Shown one piece after another: positions 5,106 through 5,641 of a stretch of 5,641 nt of DNA (position 1 is the stretch's first letter; the number at the start of each line of letters is the position of its first letter). Origin of the DNA: JBBCJT01 sp037190665 (GTDB lineage: Bacteria > Pseudomonadota > Alphaproteobacteria > Acetobacterales > Acetobacteraceae). Under the pieces are notes generated by a model. The model did not search any database. It saw only the letters and a list, made by a program, of their open reading frames with translations, and was not told the DNA's origin. A program made the position numbers and the translations under genes. Location of the stretch: contig JBBCJT010000105.1 of assembly GCA_037190665.1 (NCBI GenBank), positions 1 through 5,641 on the forward strand. The letters run 5' to 3'.

Positions 5106-5641
5106 AGGATCTGCACGCCCACCGACTTGAACAGCGCCAGCGCCCGCTTGCCGGGCGCGAGCGCGAGGCGCTGGACGGCATCGGTCGTGACCTGGGCGAG
5201 GATCGCCTGATCGCCCACCGCGATCTCCACCAGCGCGGAGCGGCGCGCGGGGTCGGCCACGATCCCGCGCACCGTGCCGTCCAGCATGTTGTGCAGGCTG
5301 AGGCCGTTCGGGCGTTCGATGGCGAGGATCACCTCGCGCGCCGGAACGCGCAGGCGGATCGGCGCGCCGACCGGTGCGTCGATGGTACGGACCAGGATCT
5401 CCGCCCCGCCGGCGTCCAGCCGGGTAAGGTCGCGTGCCGCTTCATGGGCCACGACCCGCGCCGTCATCACCGCCCCCGCATCGTCGCGCGCGGCGAGCGG
5501 CAGGTCGGCGCGGGTGGCGATCTCGGCGATGGGACCGGCCGCGACCACGCGCCCGGCGTCCAGCAGCACCACCGTGTCGGCCAGCGCGCCGACCTCCTCC
5601 AGCGCGTGGCTGATGTAGATGATCGGGATGCGCACCTCGTC
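5102..5641 (-). CDS. modC: Molybdate ABC transporter ATP-binding protein ModC, C-terminal part
   Basis: The last 179 residues of ModC; the N-terminus, with Walker A, the signature motif and Walker B, lies beyond the right edge. The first visible residues, DEVRIPIIYISHALEEV, contain the H-loop (switch) histidine at visible residue 12, followed by ADTVVLLDAGRVVAAGP, the normal end of an ABC ATPase domain. The rest is the regulatory extension: VPAREVILAIERPNGLSLHNMLDGTV leads into a TOBE/Mop domain that ends LALAPGKRALALFKSVGVQIL, the oxyanion-binding unit typical of ModC. It energises molybdate import with ModB and ModA, whose genes would lie beyond the edge. The GTG at 5635-5633 is an internal valine codon and not a start. 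The gene is convergent with the binding-protein gene, which belongs to another SBP family and is not ModA. Confidence 0.9.
   Translation of the reverse strand, partial: DEVRIPIIYISHALEEVGALADTVVLLDAGRVVAAGPIAEIATRADLPLAARDDAGAVMTARVVAHEAARDLTRLDAGGAEILVRTIDAPVGAPIRLRVPAREVILAIERPNGLSLHNMLDGTVRGIVADPARRSALVEIAVGDQAILAQVTTDAVQRLALAPGKRALALFKSVGVQIL

Noticed and set aside
1..5641. tRNA, rRNA, CRISPR, insertion sequence or attachment site
   Set aside because: No repeats of the needed length, transposase motifs or tRNA-like cloverleaf were seen on either strand.

Overview
The window is chromosomal DNA of very high GC content (judged by eye, about 70%). It probably comes from an alphaproteobacterium of the Rhodospirillales/Acetobacteraceae type. 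The reasons are the histidine operon that carries DUF2628 and GNAT genes beside hisB and hisH, the sigma-70-like protein subtype, and the GC-rich codon use. The lineage is inference from protein resemblance; no RNA marker gene is present.

Left part, minus strand (1-1734): a histidine-biosynthesis operon read right to left, hisB (imidazoleglycerol-phosphate dehydratase), a small DUF2628 membrane protein, hisH (glutaminase subunit of imidazoleglycerol-phosphate synthase), then the first 52 residues of a GNAT-like acetyltransferase that runs off the left edge. Each junction is a 4-base stop/start overlap (GTGA, ATGA, ATGA), so the genes are very probably co-transcribed and translationally coupled. 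hisA and hisF would be expected beyond the left edge.

Middle (1735-1919): a 185-bp divergent intergenic region that must serve both directions. It holds a 7-bp direct repeat near hisB, one AT-rich patch, and a good Shine-Dalgarno sequence for the rightward gene.

Right part, plus strand (1920-5098): a tightly packed four-gene set: a small sigma-70-family-like protein, a 79-residue acidic protein of unknown function, a creatininase-family metal-dependent amidohydrolase, and a secreted family-5 (peptide-type) ABC substrate-binding protein. All junctions overlap (4, about 20, and 4 bases). No permease, ABC ATPase or recognisable anti-sigma factor accompanies them. A reasonable inference is capture of a small amide or peptide-like compound in the periplasm and its cytoplasmic hydrolysis, with the sigma-like protein as possible regulator; the substrate cannot be read from the sequence.

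Right edge, minus strand (5102-5641): the C-terminal part of ModC, the ATPase of a molybdate ABC transporter, convergent with the substrate-binding protein and only 3 bases from its stop codon. No RNA genes, mobile elements or CRISPR arrays are visible. The most unusual item is the sigma-like / unknown small protein / amidohydrolase / orphan binding-protein operon.
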